NCBI GenBank assembly: GCA_036172265.1 | Contig: JASFBA010000103.1 | Coordinates: 33,141 to 97,140 of the forward strand | Length of the DNA: 64,000 nucleotides | Reading direction: 5' to 3' | Source: JASFBA01 sp036172265 | GTDB taxonomy: Bacteria > Chloroflexota > Chloroflexia > DTKN01 | Shown: piece by piece, positions 33,317 through 41,517 of the stretch | Layout: each line of letters opens with the position of its first letter | How positions within the stretch are numbered: position 1 is the stretch's first letter | Notes under the pieces: model-generated | Database searches by the model: none | Told to the model about the DNA's origin: nothing | What the model saw: only the letters and a program-made list of their open reading frames with translations | Program-made: the position numbers and the translations under genes

Positions 33317-34612
33317 CTATCGGCCGTAGCCGATCCGGGCGGTCAGGGAGACGTTGGCAACCCAACTTTCATAGTCATTTCCCGAAGCGAAGAGGTCGAT
33401 CCCGTCCAGGAAGACCGGGCGAGGCCGCAGGTCCAGCAACTCCAGAGAAATGTGGGTCCAGTGGTAGTGGGGAACCAGATGGGCTTCCCCATCGGTGCCG
33501 GGAAAGTCCGTTTTAGCCCCCTTTTCGGTGTGGTCGTAGAAGCCGTAGGTGTACTGCTGAGAATCTCCTTGAGCATCGTGGTAACGGATAGTTACGTTGA
33601 AGGGGTAGTCAATGCCCAGCGGGCCGCCGCCCGGCTGGCTCTGGTAGTCAATACGCAGGTCCAGTTCCAGGCGCACCGATAGGTAGGGAGAAAGGTCCTC
33701 TCCGATCTTCTGGGAAAGGATGGCTAAGCAACGGTCCTCCGTCCCTCCCTTCCGGACCAGCCCCAGCGTCCAGGTCCAATCTTCGCCAACTCTCTGCTGA
33801 TCTAGGATATAGGTTGCTTCCACCGTCCCGCCGTCGGCCGTTTGTTCGGAGCGAAAGTGCCAGTAGGCCAGCCCTTGGGCAAAGTCGCCGTTGCGCAAGA
33901 GTTGCCATTGGGCCAACTCCACCTGCGGCGGGATGGCGGGGGCGACCAGGACCTTTTCCCCGGCAGCGATGCGGACGGGAGGCCGGTCCGGAGCGACCCA
34001 CAGGCGGGCCTCGCCCAAACGCACGGCGACCTCCGTCTCCGGCTCGGCCCGAAGCAGGTAACTTCCCCCGGGCTCCAGTTCGACGTGGGCCGCTGGCGTC
34101 TGGACGACGAAACGGACCTCCTGGTACGACCCGGTGCGGGCCACCCCCAGGAGAAGCCGGCCGGCCGGCATCTCCAACACGACCTCACGGAGGCGATCGG
34201 AATACAAGGTGGCCTGCAGGCGGCGGAGGGTCAATCGGGTGCCGGCATAGAGTTGGAGGGTGCTGCCCTCCCACAGGGTAACCAGGGCGGCAGTGCCCGC
34301 CGGGGCACCTTGCTCCACCTGGATCGTCTCCCCCTCGTGCAGGGAGAGCGCTTTCCCCAGGGGGACGGCGATGGGCCGTACCTCGCCGGCATAGACCAGG
34401 GAAACGGCGCTGACGTAAGCCTCTAAGGTGTTGCCCTCCTGGGCGCCGGCCACCGAGGCCCGCAGGTGCCAGAGACCGTAGCCAAGCAGAGTACAGAGGG
34501 TAAGGAAGCAGGCCATGGAAAGGGTCAGGATGAACCAGGCCAGCCGGGCGGTGGCCTGGGGAGTGCGAGAGGGCGGGATCGGCCGAAACGGCTGCGTCGT
34601 CCGGAGGGCCAC
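33317..34612 (-). CDS. FecR-like membrane-anchored protein
   Basis: 431 residues. A cytoplasmic N-terminus of ~22 residues and one membrane helix (~24-46) precede an extracytoplasmic portion. Residues ~95-225 have the FecR-like pattern of a polar beta-roll (VEQGAPAGTAALVTLWEGS, AGEKVLVAP), and ~230-425 look like a carbohydrate-binding beta-sandwich (LLRNGDFAQGLAYWHF). No sigma factor or TonB receptor is adjacent, so classical iron signalling is unlikely. A surface-binding role is inference. The GTG start has AAGGGGGAAAC upstream and lies 12 bases after the radical SAM gene. Confidence 0.72.
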   Translation of the reverse strand: MALRTTQPFRPIPPSRTPQATARLAWFILTLSMACFLTLCTLLGYGLWHLRASVAGAQEGNTLEAYVSAVSLVYAGEVRPIAVPLGKALSLHEGETIQVEQGAPAGTAALVTLWEGSTLQLYAGTRLTLRRLQATLYSDRLREVVLEMPAGRLLLGVARTGSYQEVRFVVQTPAAHVELEPGGSYLLRAEPETEVAVRLGEARLWVAPDRPPVRIAAGEKVLVAPAIPPQVELAQWQLLRNGDFAQGLAYWHFRSEQTADGGTVEATYILDQQRVGEDWTWTLGLVRKGGTEDRCLAILSQKIGEDLSPYLSVRLELDLRIDYQSQPGGGPLGIDYPFNVTIRYHDAQGDSQQYTYGFYDHTEKGAKTDFPGTDGEAHLVPHYHWTHISLELLDLRPRPVFLDGIDLFASGNDYESWVANVSLTARIGYGR

Positions 34613-34624
34613 CGTTTCCCCCTT

Positions 34625-35629
34625 TCAGCGGGCCAGGCGATGGAGGCCGGCCGCCCGGGCCAGTTCCACTGCCTGACGGTACTCTTCCATCGTGATACGC
34701 CGTCGCAAAAGGGGATACTCCCAGGCCCGGTATTCCGGGCGGTATTGGGCCATTACATTGACATAAGTATCCCGCGAGACCTCTTCCGCCAGGAAACGCA
34801 TGACCTCGGCCGTTCCGGCTAGTCCTTCCGGCAGGACCAGGTGGCGCACGATCAAGCCCCGCCGGGCGATGCCACGTTCGTCCAGAACCAGGTCGCCGAC
34901 CTGGCGGTGCATCTCTCGGATAGCCAGTCGGTTCACCCGCGGGTAATGTTCCACCTGCGAGTATCGGCGGGCGGTTTCCTCATCGGCATATTTGGCATCG
35001 GGCATATAGATGTCTACCACCCCGTCCAGCAGGCGCAGGGTAGGGAGGGCATCGTAGCCGCCGGTGTTATAAACCAGGGGGATACGCAATCCGGCACGGG
35101 CGGCCATCGCCACGGCGGCCAGAATCTGGGGCACCACATGGGTGGGCGTGACCAGGTTGATATTGTGCGCGCCGGCCCGCTGCAACTGCAGCATCATCGC
35201 CGCCAGTTCCTCGCTTTCCACCTCTATCCCCTCCCCCAACTGGCTGATCTCGTAATTTTGACAATATTGACAATGCAAGTTACAATGAGTAAAAAAGATG
35301 GTGCCGGAACCGCCCCATCCCACCAGAGGTGGCTCTTCGCCAAAGTGCAAGTGAGCGCTGGAGACGACGGCGCGCCGGCCAGTTCGACATTCGCCCCGTT
35401 CGTCGGCCAGGCGATTGACCCCGCAGGCTCGGGGGCAGAGGCGGCAGCGCTCCAGCATCCGGTAGGCCCGATCCACACGACGGTCCAGTTCGCCGTTGGG
35501 CAAAAGGGCCAGGTAGGCTGGCCAGGTAGAGATCGCGGCCGCCTTTTCAGGAAAGGGATGATTATGTTTCAGGCCGATGCTTTCGCCGGTGCTCACCGAT
35601 ACCCTGCCGTTCGAGGCCGGCCTATCCAT
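34625..35629 (-). CDS. radical SAM protein of the PflX type
   Basis: 334 residues. The cluster-binding motif is CNLHCQYCQNYEISQ near residue 115, preceded by a second cysteine group CRLCPRACGVNR near 62. This arrangement is typical of PflX-like proteins annotated as putative pyruvate formate-lyase activases. GYD and MPDAKYADEETA segments follow. No glycyl radical enzyme gene is in the window, so the substrate is unknown. The start at 35629 may be a few codons too early, since family members often begin near the WPAYLALLP segment. A consensus promoter is at 35651-35679. Confidence 0.85.
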   Translation of the reverse strand: MDRPASNGRVSVSTGESIGLKHNHPFPEKAAAISTWPAYLALLPNGELDRRVDRAYRMLERCRLCPRACGVNRLADERGECRTGRRAVVSSAHLHFGEEPPLVGWGGSGTIFFTHCNLHCQYCQNYEISQLGEGIEVESEELAAMMLQLQRAGAHNINLVTPTHVVPQILAAVAMAARAGLRIPLVYNTGGYDALPTLRLLDGVVDIYMPDAKYADEETARRYSQVEHYPRVNRLAIREMHRQVGDLVLDERGIARRGLIVRHLVLPEGLAGTAEVMRFLAEEVSRDTYVNVMAQYRPEYRAWEYPLLRRRITMEEYRQAVELARAAGLHRLAR

Positions 35630-35650
35630 CGGCCGGCATAGGACAACCTC

Positions 35651-35679
35651 ATTCTACCTTCAAGGACGAGAAAATGCAA
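35651..35679 (-). promoter_or_regulatory. sigma-70-type promoter of the radical SAM gene
   Basis: Minus-strand TTGCAT (35679-35674), 17-base spacer, TAGAAT (35656-35651). Confidence 0.72.
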
Positions 35680-35713
35680 ACCTGGCAAGGGGTCAGGTGT
35701 CTGCATTACCCGT

Positions 35714-35742
35714 TTGACACCCCTCGGTGGAAATGCTATACT
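35714..35742 (+). promoter_or_regulatory. sigma-70-type promoter of 35810-37846
   Basis: TTGACA (35714-35719), 17-base spacer, TATACT (35737-35742), divergent from the radical SAM promoter. Confidence 0.82.
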
Positions 35743-35809
35743 GAGTTCATCCCGCCCGAAGAGAAGTAGCGGGATATGCTTTGTCGCTCGAGCTAAAGGA
35801 GAAAAGGGC

Positions 35810-36175
35810 ATGTCCACAGGGAAAACGATCGGCTACATCGTCGCCGGCATCCTTATTTTTGCCGGGGCCTTTCTCTTCCTGGCCGGCCTCAGCCCGGAGT
35901 ACGGCGACCCTCGCTGGAAGGTCTATGGGGGTGCGGCCGTGCTCATCGGCCTGGTGCTCATCGTGCTCCTGGCCCGTATCCGGGTAGCGCAGGGCCCCCA
36001 GGAAATCGTCCAGAAGATCGACCTCAGCGGCCAGGTGAGCATGGAAAAATTAAAGTGCAAAAACTGCGGGGCCGACCTGGATAAGGAAAGCATCACCGTG
36101 AAGGAAGGGGCCATCCTGGTCTCCTGTCCCTACTGCGGCTCCACCTACCAGGTAGTCGAGGAGCCCAAATGGTAG
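35810..36175 (+). CDS. two-helix membrane protein with zinc ribbon
   Basis: 121 residues of unknown function. Two membrane helices (~7-28 and ~40-60) precede a cytoplasmic zinc ribbon (CKNCG near 84 and CPYCG near 106). The ATG at 35810 has AAAGGAG upstream; earlier in-frame codons lie in the promoter. It is followed after 42 bases by the Cys-Ala-tail membrane protein and is probably cotranscribed with it, suggesting joint function at the membrane. Confidence 0.8.
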   Translation: MSTGKTIGYIVAGILIFAGAFLFLAGLSPEYGDPRWKVYGGAAVLIGLVLIVLLARIRVAQGPQEIVQKIDLSGQVSMEKLKCKNCGADLDKESITVKEGAILVSCPYCGSTYQVVEEPKW

Positions 36176-36217
36176 GGACGGGAAGAATCCGCCCTTTTTG
36201 ACTTCAGGAGGAAAGCG

Positions 36218-37846
36218 ATGCACAGGTGGCGGACCGTCTTCTTGCTGACGGCGCTCATCTTCCTTCTGTCCCCGGCCGGCCTTGCCCGGGCCCAAACCTA
36301 TTCCTTTACCCTGGACCGCGAAGAGGTGGACGTCTGGATCGACCGGGACGGCTCGCTCCGCCTGGCCTATGCCTTTACCTTTGCCTGCGACTCCCGGGCC
36401 GTTCCGATCGATGTCGTGGATGTGGGGTTGCCCAATGAAGCCTATGACCTTGCCCGTATCCGGGCCGAGGTGAGTGGGAAACCTGTCTTCCGGATCGAAC
36501 CCTCGCCTTACGTCCAGCCAGGGGTGGCTGTCTATTTGGGAAGCCGGGCTATCCTCCCCGGTCGGAGCGGCACCGTCCAGGTGTGGGTGGACGGTGTGGG
36601 GAAGATGATTTACGAGGACAGCCAGGACCCCAACTATGCCAGCGTCGAATTTTCCCCCACCTGGTTCGACGGCGACCTGGTCCACGGCTCCACCGACCTG
36701 ACCGTGCGCTTTCACCTGCCTCCCGGCGTGCAACCGGAGGAGCCGCGCTGGCACGCCAGCCCCTCCGGCTGGCCGCAGGAGCAACCGGAGGCCTATATCG
36801 AGGAGGGCCGCATCGTCTACCGCTGGACGAATCCGGGCGCCTATCCAGACCGGCAGTACATCTTTGGAGCCTCTTTCCCACGCTCCTATGTAGATGCATC
36901 GGCGATTCAAAAAAGCCCTTCTCCTGTGCTCAAGGCTCTGGAGGCGGTGGGCCGTTTCCTCACCAACCCACTTGTCCTTATCGGCGCACTGATCGTGGGC
37001 GTGATCGTGTTTAGCCGCCGGGCCCAAGTGCGGAAGCGTTTGGCCTACCTGCCTCCCGAGATGAAGGTGGAAGGTGTGGGCATCAAGCGTGGCCTGACCG
37101 CGGTGGAGGCGGCCATCGTTTTGGAGACGCCGCTCAACAAGGTGCTGACGATGATCCTCTTCGGCCTGCTCAAGAAAGGGGCGCTGAGCGTGATTCGGGA
37201 CGACCCCCTGCGCCTGCAAAAGAGCGAACCCCAACCGGAGGGGCTGCGCCCGTATGAGCAGGACTTTTTGGCAGCCATTGACGCAGAAGGGGTCCTTCAG
37301 GAGAAGAAACTTCAGGGGATGATGATCGACCTGGTCAAAGAGGTCAACAACAAGATGAAGGGCTTCAGCCGGAAGGAGACGGCGGCCTACTACCGCGACA
37401 TCATCCGGCGGGCCTGGGAGCAGGTGGAGGGAGCGCAGACCCCCGAGGTGCGGAGCCGACTGTTCGACGAGGGGTTGGAGTGGACCCTGCTGGACGACGA
37501 TTTCGAACGGCGCACCGAGCGTACCTTCCGGGAGGGGCCGGTGTACGTTCCAACCTGGTGGGGTCACTACCGTCCCTGGGTTCTTCCGGCCGGCGGGGCC
37601 CCGAGCAGCGGCCCCGCGACCATCCCGGGGGCCGACTTTGCCGCCAAAGTTGTGCGCGGCATCTCCGATACGGCCGGACGGATCGTCCGCAGCGTTACCG
37701 GCTTCACCGGCGGAGTTACCCAGGTAACCAACCCGCCGCCTCGTCCCTCTTACACCGCTTCCTCTCGCGGGGGAAGTGGTTGCGCCTGCGCCTGTGCCTG
37801 CGCCTGTGCCGGCTGTGCCTGTGCCTGCGCCGGCGGTGGCCGGTGA
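36218..37846 (+). CDS. DUF2207-like membrane protein with Cys-Ala tail
   Basis: 542 residues. A signal peptide (~1-26) leads to an extracytoplasmic beta domain (~27-235), one membrane helix (~248-265) and a cytoplasmic helical domain with LTAVEAAIVLETPLNKVL (~285), as in DUF2207/YciQ-type proteins. The C-terminus is remarkable: after a Gly/Ser linker come five Cys-Ala pairs, a Gly, three more Cys-Ala pairs and GGGR, eight cysteines alternating with alanine. Relatives usually end in a Gly/Ser-rich tail. The role is unknown; metal or lipid attachment to the tail is possible inference. SD AGGAGG precedes the ATG. Confidence 0.85.
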   Translation: MHRWRTVFLLTALIFLLSPAGLARAQTYSFTLDREEVDVWIDRDGSLRLAYAFTFACDSRAVPIDVVDVGLPNEAYDLARIRAEVSGKPVFRIEPSPYVQPGVAVYLGSRAILPGRSGTVQVWVDGVGKMIYEDSQDPNYASVEFSPTWFDGDLVHGSTDLTVRFHLPPGVQPEEPRWHASPSGWPQEQPEAYIEEGRIVYRWTNPGAYPDRQYIFGASFPRSYVDASAIQKSPSPVLKALEAVGRFLTNPLVLIGALIVGVIVFSRRAQVRKRLAYLPPEMKVEGVGIKRGLTAVEAAIVLETPLNKVLTMILFGLLKKGALSVIRDDPLRLQKSEPQPEGLRPYEQDFLAAIDAEGVLQEKKLQGMMIDLVKEVNNKMKGFSRKETAAYYRDIIRRAWEQVEGAQTPEVRSRLFDEGLEWTLLDDDFERRTERTFREGPVYVPTWWGHYRPWVLPAGGAPSSGPATIPGADFAAKVVRGISDTAGRIVRSVTGFTGGVTQVTNPPPRPSYTASSRGGSGCACACACACAGCACACAGGGR

Positions 37847-37940
37847 GTGGGCCGGCCCGTTCCGGCGGGAGGGGCTAGGGGGAAAAGCGACGCCGGCTGT
37901 CCTTCACCCCCTCCTGCCCTCCAAGGGGGGAACCTCCGGT

Positions 37941-37960
37941 CTCCTGCCTTCGGGCAGGAG
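37941..37960 (+). terminator. UUCG-capped hairpin after the Cys-Ala protein gene
   Basis: CTCCTGCC and GGCAGGAG close a TTCG tetraloop 95 bases past the stop. No T run follows. A second hairpin (GGGTGACCC/GGGTCGCCC) lies at 37994-38014. Probable transcript end between convergent genes. Confidence 0.5.
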
Positions 37961-38012
37961 GGTCATCGGGCGAGATAGGCAAAGCCCCGTTGGGTGACCC
38001 CAAGGGTCGCCC

Positions 38013-38621
38013 CTACGGCAAATCCTCCGTGTTGGGCGGGGACGGGGGGAAATCGAGCACCAGGTCATACGGCCGGCGGCACCAGAAGCGTCCGTCTCCC
38101 GGCCACCAGCAGGCCACCGTCCGGCCGGCGTGCACGTACTTGACCACCGGCCCTTCTACGCCCTCTAGGTACACCCGCTCGACGGCCGGCCGCCAGAACC
38201 GGCGCACCAGCCCGCTTTGCCGGAGCAACCCGTAGGGTACGCCTATCGCCCGAAGAAGCCGGCGGCGCAGGCGAAGGAGGGCAGCCCACAGCCGGCCGGC
38301 CACCCCTCCTCGGACTGGATGGACTTGCCCCCGCCGCTCGTAAAAACGGACCCGCCCCACCAGCCTCTCCGCCGTAACCGGGGCGGGATCGGGAAGGGAA
38401 TGGGCATCCCCACGGGTGAGCAGGCCGGAGGCCACTCGCGCCTGCACCCGATGGGCCAGGGAAGCCCCCCCCTCGCCGGAGGAAAAGAGCACCACATCCC
38501 CCGGCCGGACGTCTTCCAGGGCCGCCGGCTCCACATAGAGCAGGTCGCCCGGCCGGAAGGTGCCGTGCATGCTGGAGCCGCGATAGGGGTAAATTTGGTA
38601 TGAGCCCATATTTCTGCGCAT
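38013..38621 (-). CDS. S26-family signal-peptidase-like protease
   Basis: 202-residue protein with the S26 serine motif GSSMHGTFRPGD at about 15, then RPGDVVLF, LAHRVQARV and LLTRGDAHSLPD. The His in LAHR replaces the Lys of SPase I, as in the SipW/Sec11 Ser-His type. No clear membrane helix is present, unlike ordinary signal peptidases. It is the last gene of the RiPP-type operon, after the precursor peptide and the MITE, so leader-peptide removal is a reasonable inference. ATG 38621 is chosen with AAGG upstream; GTG 38627 is possible. Confidence 0.78.
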   Translation of the reverse strand: MRRNMGSYQIYPYRGSSMHGTFRPGDLLYVEPAALEDVRPGDVVLFSSGEGGASLAHRVQARVASGLLTRGDAHSLPDPAPVTAERLVGRVRFYERRGQVHPVRGGVAGRLWAALLRLRRRLLRAIGVPYGLLRQSGLVRRFWRPAVERVYLEGVEGPVVKYVHAGRTVACWWPGDGRFWCRRPYDLVLDFPPSPPNTEDLP

Positions 38622-38763
38622 ACGCACCTTGGAAATTCGTGGACCGTCTGCAGGGCCGGGTTCCTCGCCTATGTGGATATATTACCGTGCCCCTACGCAA
38701 AAATTCGACCGGCGGGCCACCTTGGCCGTGCAAAATGGGTCAACGCGGCAACGGATGAACGGC

Positions 38764-38858
38764 TAAGAGCCTATCCGAAAACCCCCGATGGGTAGGCGAA
38801 GGCAGTGCCTTCGCCCACCCACAAACACCTCACGCAAGAGTTTTCGGATGGGTTCTAA
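38764..38858. mobile_element. MITE with IS1031-type ends and TAA duplication
   Basis: An 89-bp element (38767-38855) with imperfect terminal repeats GAGCCTATCCGAAAAC and GTTTTCGGATGGGTTC (two differences), flanked by TAA at 38764-38766 and 38856-38858. GAG ends with a TNA duplication match the IS1031 group of the IS5 family (established knowledge). The centre is itself a hairpin (GGCGAAGGCA/TGCCTTCGCC). No transposase is encoded, so it would need one in trans. Its right end touches the stop codon of the precursor peptide gene. Confidence 0.75.
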
Positions 38859-39058
38859 GGTACCGGGCGGGGGCCAACGGCCAGAGTAGAGGGGTTAGAG
38901 CCTATGTTACACAAGCCCGATCCAGCGGTTCCCCCATTCTGGCAGGCCTGGCCCGGCGCAGTGGTGCCGGAAATACATGCTCCGCCATAGGCGGACGCGG
39001 CCGGCCCCAGGTCTACCACCTCCGGTTTCACATATTCGATACGGGTTTCTTCTTTCAT
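38855..39058 (-). CDS. RiPP-type precursor peptide with three 11-residue Cys repeats
   Basis: A 67-residue peptide. Residues 1-22 look like a leader: charged MKEETRIEYVKPEVVDLG with a YxxP...LG motif of the type recognised by PqqD-like domains. The core is Gly/Ala/Ser/Thr-rich with Cys28, Cys39 and Cys50, each exactly 11 residues apart. The three repeats fit a loose C-x-x-G pattern (CISG, CQNG, CNIG). The ATG at 39058 has AGGAGA at good spacing; an upstream ATG at 39112 lies in the preceding gene region and is rejected. It follows two PqqD genes, two radical SAM/SPASM genes and an HprK-like gene, and precedes a protease, so Cys-based crosslinks are expected but not shown. Confidence 0.82.
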   Translation of the reverse strand: MKEETRIEYVKPEVVDLGPAASAYGGACISGTTAPGQACQNGGTAGSGLCNIGSNPSTLAVGPRPVP

Positions 39059-39108
39059 AGCCTTTCTCCTATAAGCAAAATCCAAGTGGTAGTTGGTATT
39101 TGAATTGG

Positions 39109-39672
39109 TCAACGGACTGGGTCGCTACGACCCCCATTCGCGACGGTAATCTCCTTGAGCACTGGGAACAGGGTCTTCAGGGTGCGGATCGAGCGGCTGA
39201 AGCACAAACGGTAGCCCGGCACCGTCCGGGCCAGGCCGGCCAGTTCGGCAAAGGCGCGCCGTTGGGTCTCGAAATCGCAGTACTGAGGCCAGTAAGCCTC
39301 GAAGAAAGCGCTCACCAGAAAGCGGCAGGCTTCCCAGGAGGGCAAGGCCTCCAAGCGGATCTCCTTCGCCTGATGAATCCGGAAAAAGGCCCGCAGCGGT
39401 GTCCAGGAGCGGCCGGCCACCTCCTTCTCCGAAAGCGGCCCATGGAAGGCCCGGCCGTCGCCGGGGGAAACATCCCATCCGCCCCCCGGCCGGTGGCGGA
39501 GGAAGACGGCGTCGTCGGCCAGGGGAGAAGCCCAGCCCTCCAGAAGGCGGCGGATGGTGCTCTTGCCGGCACCCGAAGGCCCCAGGAAAAGGAGCGCGTC
39601 GCCGTCCACGGCCACGGCCGAGGCGTGGAGGGGAAGGGCATGGAGCGGCCCGCGAATCGGCAACTCGATCAT
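39109..39672 (-). CDS. HPr kinase-like ATPase
   Basis: 187 residues with a P-loop GPSGAGKSTIRRLL near 32, LADDAVFL near 54 and the HprK/PEPCK-like SAFFEAYWPQY region. HPr kinase-like genes commonly accompany PqqD-like and radical SAM or lasso RiPP systems (family context), but their reaction there is unsettled; phosphorylation of the peptide or carrier is inference. The ATG at 39672 has GGGAGGAAC upstream and overlaps the second radical SAM stop (ATGA). Confidence 0.85.
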   Translation of the reverse strand: MIELPIRGPLHALPLHASAVAVDGDALLFLGPSGAGKSTIRRLLEGWASPLADDAVFLRHRPGGGWDVSPGDGRAFHGPLSEKEVAGRSWTPLRAFFRIHQAKEIRLEALPSWEACRFLVSAFFEAYWPQYCDFETQRRAFAELAGLARTVPGYRLCFSRSIRTLKTLFPVLKEITVANGGRSDPVR

Positions 39673-40802
39673 CGTTCCTCCCGCAGGCGGCTGGCGGGAA
39701 AGAGCCCCCGCCGGTAGGCCTCCAGGCAGAGGGAAGAAGGGGCAATGAGCCTCCCCACGTCCAGAAAGTTCTGCGCCGGGCAGTAGGTCAGGCAGTGGCC
39801 GGCGTGAAGGCAGCGCCCACAGAGGTCGGGGAAAGGGCCGGCCAGTTCCCGGCGCAATTCCTGGAGGACCGGGTGTTCCCGCCAGACCTCGGCCACGCCG
39901 ACCTCGCGCAAATTTCCGAAGCACAGTTCCGGGACGGTCCGCCCGATGCCGCAGAGGGCCAGTTCGCCGCCGCCCAGGATGCCCAGGATGTGGTGAATCT
40001 GGCAGAGGCCGTCGTTGCGGCCTAGGAGTTCGCCCACGGTATAGAGGGCCGGCGGCGTGCCCATGGTAAGGGGGATGGGGCTGTAGCGCTGGAGCGGCCC
40101 GCGGACAAAGTGGGCAAGTTCCAAAACCTCTGTTACGTCCAGCGCCTCGCCCTGCTCGTGCATGGCGATGCCGCGCCCGCTGCGGGCCACCGGGTTGAAC
40201 TTGACCGAGCCGGCCCCCATCCGGACGGCCAGTTCCACCACCGTCTCGACCTGGTGGAAGTTTCCCCGATGGGGGCACATAATCACCTGCGGTCGGTAGC
40301 CGGCGGAAACGAGCGCCTCGATGCCGCACAGCGCCGCCTCGAAGGATCCCTCCACCCCCCGGAAGGCATCGTGCACCTCGGCTGTGGCCCCATCCAGGCT
40401 GACCGAGATAAAACTCAGGCGGGTGTGCTCCCGGAGGTAGCGGGCCAGGCCGGCGTCCAGGAGCGTCCCGTTCGTCTCCATAGTGATTTCCATCCCCTCG
40501 GCGCTCAGGAGGTCCACGATCTCGACGAAACGGGGATGCAGGAGCGGTTCGCCGCCGGTCAGTTTGGCATGGCGCAGGCCCAGAGCCTTTCCTTCGGTTA
40601 TGGCCCGGCGCAAAAGGTCCACGTCCAGGTACTCGTCCGGGTCGAGTTCTCCCGGGGAAAAGGAAGGTGCCACCCAGCAGTGCCGGCAGCGCAAGTTGCA
40701 ACTCGAGGTCAAGTAGAGGTAAAAGGACGTCAGGGGAGGAACGCCTCCGGCAAGTTCGGAAGTATTGGTTGGGGTCGGGATAGGGTCGCAGAGGGCCATC
40801 AC
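39669..40802 (-). CDS. radical SAM/SPASM maturase B
   Basis: 377 residues. The radical SAM cluster motif is SCNLRCRHCWV near 35, followed by GGEPLLHP and ETNGTLL. The C-terminal SPASM region carries the cysteines in LCQIHH, ALCGIGR, CFGN, CGRCLHAGHCLTYCP and LCLEAYR, enough for two auxiliary 4Fe-4S clusters. Such enzymes install thioether or C-C links in RiPP precursors. The GTG at 40802 overlaps the HEPN stop as GTGA; ATG 40799 is an alternative with GGAG upstream. It is fully coupled to its neighbours. Confidence 0.92.
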   Translation of the reverse strand: MMALCDPIPTPTNTSELAGGVPPLTSFYLYLTSSCNLRCRHCWVAPSFSPGELDPDEYLDVDLLRRAITEGKALGLRHAKLTGGEPLLHPRFVEIVDLLSAEGMEITMETNGTLLDAGLARYLREHTRLSFISVSLDGATAEVHDAFRGVEGSFEAALCGIEALVSAGYRPQVIMCPHRGNFHQVETVVELAVRMGAGSVKFNPVARSGRGIAMHEQGEALDVTEVLELAHFVRGPLQRYSPIPLTMGTPPALYTVGELLGRNDGLCQIHHILGILGGGELALCGIGRTVPELCFGNLREVGVAEVWREHPVLQELRRELAGPFPDLCGRCLHAGHCLTYCPAQNFLDVGRLIAPSSLCLEAYRRGLFPASRLREER

Positions 40803-41206
40803 ATTTCTCCGGGTTTCACCTCGGCCGGCAGCCGCACCAGGATGAAATCCCGAATCGTCTGGGCCAACTCTACGGCTCGGCGAGCCGTCTCCACCGAAGG
40901 CCAGAACTCCAGGTCATAACGCAGTTCAACAGCGTAAGGAGTGAGTTCCTGGGCCGGGCCCTTGATCCTCAGGAACGCCGGATCATGCCGGGCGCACAAT
41001 TCAACCAATTTTTCCAGGTTGTGGATAAAAGGGAACTCGGCGGCTTGTGCTATCAGGTAGGCTTTGAGGTATTTTTCAGCAGCCTGCTGGGCATGGAAAC
41101 AGGCCGTGTCCAGGGACAGGCCGGCAGAAAGGCATAGCCGGGCATTGGCTAAATCGCCCTCAGCCTTTGAAAGCCACCCTCGCACCAGGTCAGTTCTGCT
41201 CTTCAT
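40799..41206 (-). CDS. HEPN-domain protein (MNT partner)
   Basis: 135-residue all-helical HEPN protein. The region LDTACFHAQQAAEKYLKAYL near 30-50 is the usual family core; a full RNase-type RX4-6H motif is not obvious. It overlaps the upstream MNT nucleotidyltransferase by 17 bases and the downstream radical SAM gene by four. MNT-HEPN pairs act as toxin-antitoxin or AMPylation systems (established knowledge). Here the pair is embedded in a RiPP operon, which is unusual. Confidence 0.88.
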   Translation of the reverse strand: MKSRTDLVRGWLSKAEGDLANARLCLSAGLSLDTACFHAQQAAEKYLKAYLIAQAAEFPFIHNLEKLVELCARHDPAFLRIKGPAQELTPYAVELRYDLEFWPSVETARRAVELAQTIRDFILVRLPAEVKPGEM

Positions 41207-41516
41207 AGAGCACCATGCCTTCCCGGATGGCCGTCGTTACAAAGGCCTGATCTACCCCACTCCACTCCTCCACCTCGGCCGGGCTGTACACCAGGATATC
41301 CATAGGAACAAGGATATCGCTCAGGGCTCCGTAGAGTGGGACGGAACGGCGGTGACGTTCTTCGGAAGTCTCGGCGATCACCAGAAGGTCCAGATCGCTT
41401 TCCGGGTGGGCTTCGCCCCGGGCCCGGCTGCCAAAGAGGATGATCTTTTTCGGGTGGGCTACGGCCACGATCCGACGGACGACTTCTTCGAGCAGTGCCG
41501 CATCCACGTGAACCAT
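41190..41516 (-). CDS. MNT-type minimal nucleotidyltransferase
   Basis: 108 residues of the DNA polymerase beta-like superfamily. The catalytic motif is FGSRARGEAHPESDLDLLV, with the third Asp in VPMDILVYSP. In MNT-HEPN systems this subunit AMPylates the HEPN partner. The ATG at 41516 is preceded by GAGGT and lies two bases after the first radical SAM gene; a TTG at 41528 would overlap it. The 3' end overlaps the HEPN gene. Confidence 0.9.
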   Translation of the reverse strand: MVHVDAALLEEVVRRIVAVAHPKKIILFGSRARGEAHPESDLDLLVIAETSEERHRRSVPLYGALSDILVPMDILVYSPAEVEEWSGVDQAFVTTAIREGMVLYEEQN

Positions 41517-41517
41517 C

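Noticed and set aside
39109..40701. 530-codon minus-strand frame including the HprK-like gene
   Set aside because: Its first ~340 codons are a shadow of the radical SAM maturase B. The real gene starts at 39672 with its own ribosome-binding site.
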